Assembly: GCA_913058165.1 (NCBI GenBank)
Contig: CAJXQV010000044.1
Location: 1-8,275 of the forward strand
Direction of reading: 5' to 3'
Source of the DNA: an uncultured Chromatiales bacterium
GTDB lineage: Bacteria > Pseudomonadota > Gammaproteobacteria > Steroidobacterales > GCA-2729495
Length of the DNA: 8,275 bases
A model generated the notes under the pieces. It searched no databases and was not told where the DNA came from. It saw only the letters and a program-made list of their open reading frames with translations. The position numbers and the translations under genes were made by a program. This document shows positions 7,606 to 8,275 of the stretch, piece after piece. Numbering within the stretch: the first letter of the stretch is position 1; each line of letters begins with the position of its first letter.

Positions 7606-8127
7606 ATGAAAAAAATTACCCGTTTTCTCGCATTGATTACTTTGTCTATACTGACCACCGTTGCGGTTGCAGCAGAGCCGATGAAAATCGGTGTAGTTAA
7701 TGCGCAACGTTTGCTGGGGGAGTCGCCACAGGCCAAAGCCGCACAGCGGGTTCTTGAAGATGAGTTTTCACCCGTGCAGGCCGAGATGGTAGTACTGCAA
7801 AATGCATTTAAAGCAAAGCAGGAAAAACTGCAGCGTGATATCGATGTGATGAGTGCTGATGAGCGTCGTAACGCCGAGCGTGATTTGCAGAATGATCAGC
7901 GTAATCTTCAGCGTCGTGCCAATGAGCTTAATGAAGACTTTGAGCTGCGTCGTGACGAAATGTTGGGTGGTATGCAGCAGGATTTGTTTTCGGAGATTCA
8001 GCGTTATGCCAATGAAAATGGCTATGACTTGGTGCTCGGTGACGGCGTGCTTTACATGGGTGGCAGTCTTGATATCACCGATGAAGTTCTAAAAGGTCTT
8101 GAGGCGCGTTTTAAGGCCGCTAAGTAA
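7606..8127 (+). CDS. skp: Periplasmic chaperone Skp (OmpH family)
   Basis: Skp holds unfolded outer-membrane proteins in the periplasm and delivers them to BAM; the trimer has a jellyfish shape with coiled-coil tentacles. The 173 residues are near the usual length (E. coli 161). A Sec signal peptide spans about 1-23 (MKKITRFLALITLSILTTVA, with cleavage near VAA/E). The mature N-terminus begins MKIGVVNAQRLLGESPQAK, the family-typical first strand. A long charged helical stretch at about 43-135, rich in Glu, Arg, Gln and Lys, forms the coiled-coil tentacle. The C-terminal part YDLVLGDGVLYMGGSLDITDEVLKGL (split here as YDLVLGDGVLY and GGSLDITDEVL) returns to the body domain. ATG 7606 has GAGGAAG 7 bases upstream. 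It lies between bamA and the probable lpxD start, as in most gammaproteobacteria. Confidence 0.96.
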   Translation: MKKITRFLALITLSILTTVAVAAEPMKIGVVNAQRLLGESPQAKAAQRVLEDEFSPVQAEMVVLQNAFKAKQEKLQRDIDVMSADERRNAERDLQNDQRNLQRRANELNEDFELRRDEMLGGMQQDLFSEIQRYANENGYDLVLGDGVLYMGGSLDITDEVLKGLEARFKAAK

Positions 8128-8135
8128 GAGAGTAT

Positions 8136-8175
8136 TCCGGGAGAGTGTAGTGCAGCTGCATGGCACTCTCCGGGA
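8136..8175 (+). promoter_or_regulatory. Long imperfect hairpin between skp and lpxD
   Basis: TCCGGGAGAGTG (8136-8147) pairs with CACTCTCCGGGA (8164-8175): eight contiguous pairs next to the loop, one G-G mismatch, then three more pairs. The 16-base interval holds the perfect 10-bp palindrome TGCAGCTGCA (8151-8160), which can form a small inner stem. No T-run follows, so it is not a canonical terminator. It lies 8 bases after the skp stop and 28 before the next ATG. An mRNA-stabilising or processing hairpin, or partial attenuation before lpxD, is possible. Confidence 0.6.
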
Positions 8176-8189
8176 TTAATCATCTGGTC

Positions 8190-8197
8190 GGGGGAGG
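8190..8197 (+). promoter_or_regulatory. Ribosome binding site of the downstream gene
   Basis: GGGGGAGG ends 6 bases before ATG 8204. It is the strongest Shine-Dalgarno in the window and supports a real gene start here, even though only eight codons of it remain. Confidence 0.8.
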
Positions 8198-8203
8198 TTG
8201 AGT

Positions 8204-8228
8204 ATGAGCGAATCACGCAGTCTTGCTG
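8204..8228 (+). CDS. lpxD: Start of probable lpxD (3' truncated by adapter)
   Basis: Only MSESRSLA plus one base is genomic before adapter begins at 8229. Strong support for a start comes from GGGGGAGG at 8190-8197. Assignment to LpxD, the UDP-3-O-acylglucosamine N-acyltransferase of lipid A synthesis, rests on position (lpxD follows skp in almost all gammaproteobacteria) and on the S-x-x-L-A pattern common at LpxD N-termini; eight residues alone cannot prove it. Reading on, the frame runs through adapter as SYTHLTLPT and ends at a TAG formed by the last three bases of the window. A gene finder would therefore report a spurious complete 23-residue protein. Confidence 0.6.
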
Positions 8229-8275
8229 CTGTCTCTTATACACATCTGACGCTGCCGACGATCTACTCTGTGTAG
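8229..8275 (+). other. Nextera library adapter (P5/i5 side), not genomic
   Basis: The mosaic end CTGTCTCTTATACACATCT (8229-8247) is followed by the read-1 arm GACGCTGCCGACGA (8248-8261), an 8-base index TCTACTCT (8262-8269, the reverse complement of AGAGTAGA, which I recall as S504/N504) and GTGTAG from the P5 primer (8270-8275). It mirrors the left end, so the window is framed by both arms of one dual-indexed library. Confidence 0.98.

Noticed and set aside
8052..8243. Minus-strand ORF beginning MYKRQ
   Set aside because: Its first codons are adapter sequence, and the rest is antisense to skp and the skp-lpxD spacer.

Overview
The window is an 8.2-kb stretch of conserved core genome from a gammaproteobacterium, bounded at both ends by sequencing-library adapter. 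Real genomic DNA runs from about 48 to 8228. Bases 1-47 and 8229-8275 match the two Illumina Nextera arms, each with an 8-base index, so both ends of the window are technical and the two outermost genes are cut by library construction or assembly, not by biology.

All genes are on the + strand: 'tsf (C-terminal part), pyrH, frr, uppS, cdsA, rseP, bamA, skp and the first codons of a probable lpxD'. This is the classic gammaproteobacterial rpsB-tsf-pyrH-frr-uppS-cdsA-(dxr)-rseP-bamA-skp-lpxD neighbourhood. The uppS-directly-after-frr order resembles Pseudomonas and its relatives more than Escherichia coli. The proteins resemble Pseudomonadales/Cellvibrionales-type sequences, but I cannot place the organism below class with confidence.

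Region by region: 48-709 holds the end of tsf, a strong intrinsic terminator and the pyrH leader. 710-2071 holds pyrH and frr (UMP kinase and ribosome recycling factor). 2065-2092 is a 12-bp hairpin that contains the frr stop codon. 2101-3690 holds uppS and cdsA (undecaprenyl-PP and CDP-diacylglycerol synthesis). 3700-7503 holds rseP and bamA (sigma-E pathway protease and outer-membrane protein insertase). 7606-8127 is skp (periplasmic chaperone). 8136-8175 is a long imperfect hairpin before the lpxD start.

Functionally the cluster links translation (EF-Ts, RRF) and pyrimidine nucleotide supply (PyrH) with envelope construction: lipid carrier (UppS), phospholipid precursor (CdsA), envelope-stress proteolysis (RseP), outer-membrane protein folding and insertion (Skp, BamA) and lipid A synthesis (LpxD). 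The main biological oddity is that dxr (ispC), usually found beside frr/uppS or cdsA/rseP, is absent from both places. Four consecutive genes (uppS, cdsA, rseP, bamA) also lack a recognisable Shine-Dalgarno sequence. I found no mobile element, CRISPR array, tRNA or rRNA, and no evidence for a new system. This is an ordinary housekeeping region with a clear adapter artefact.
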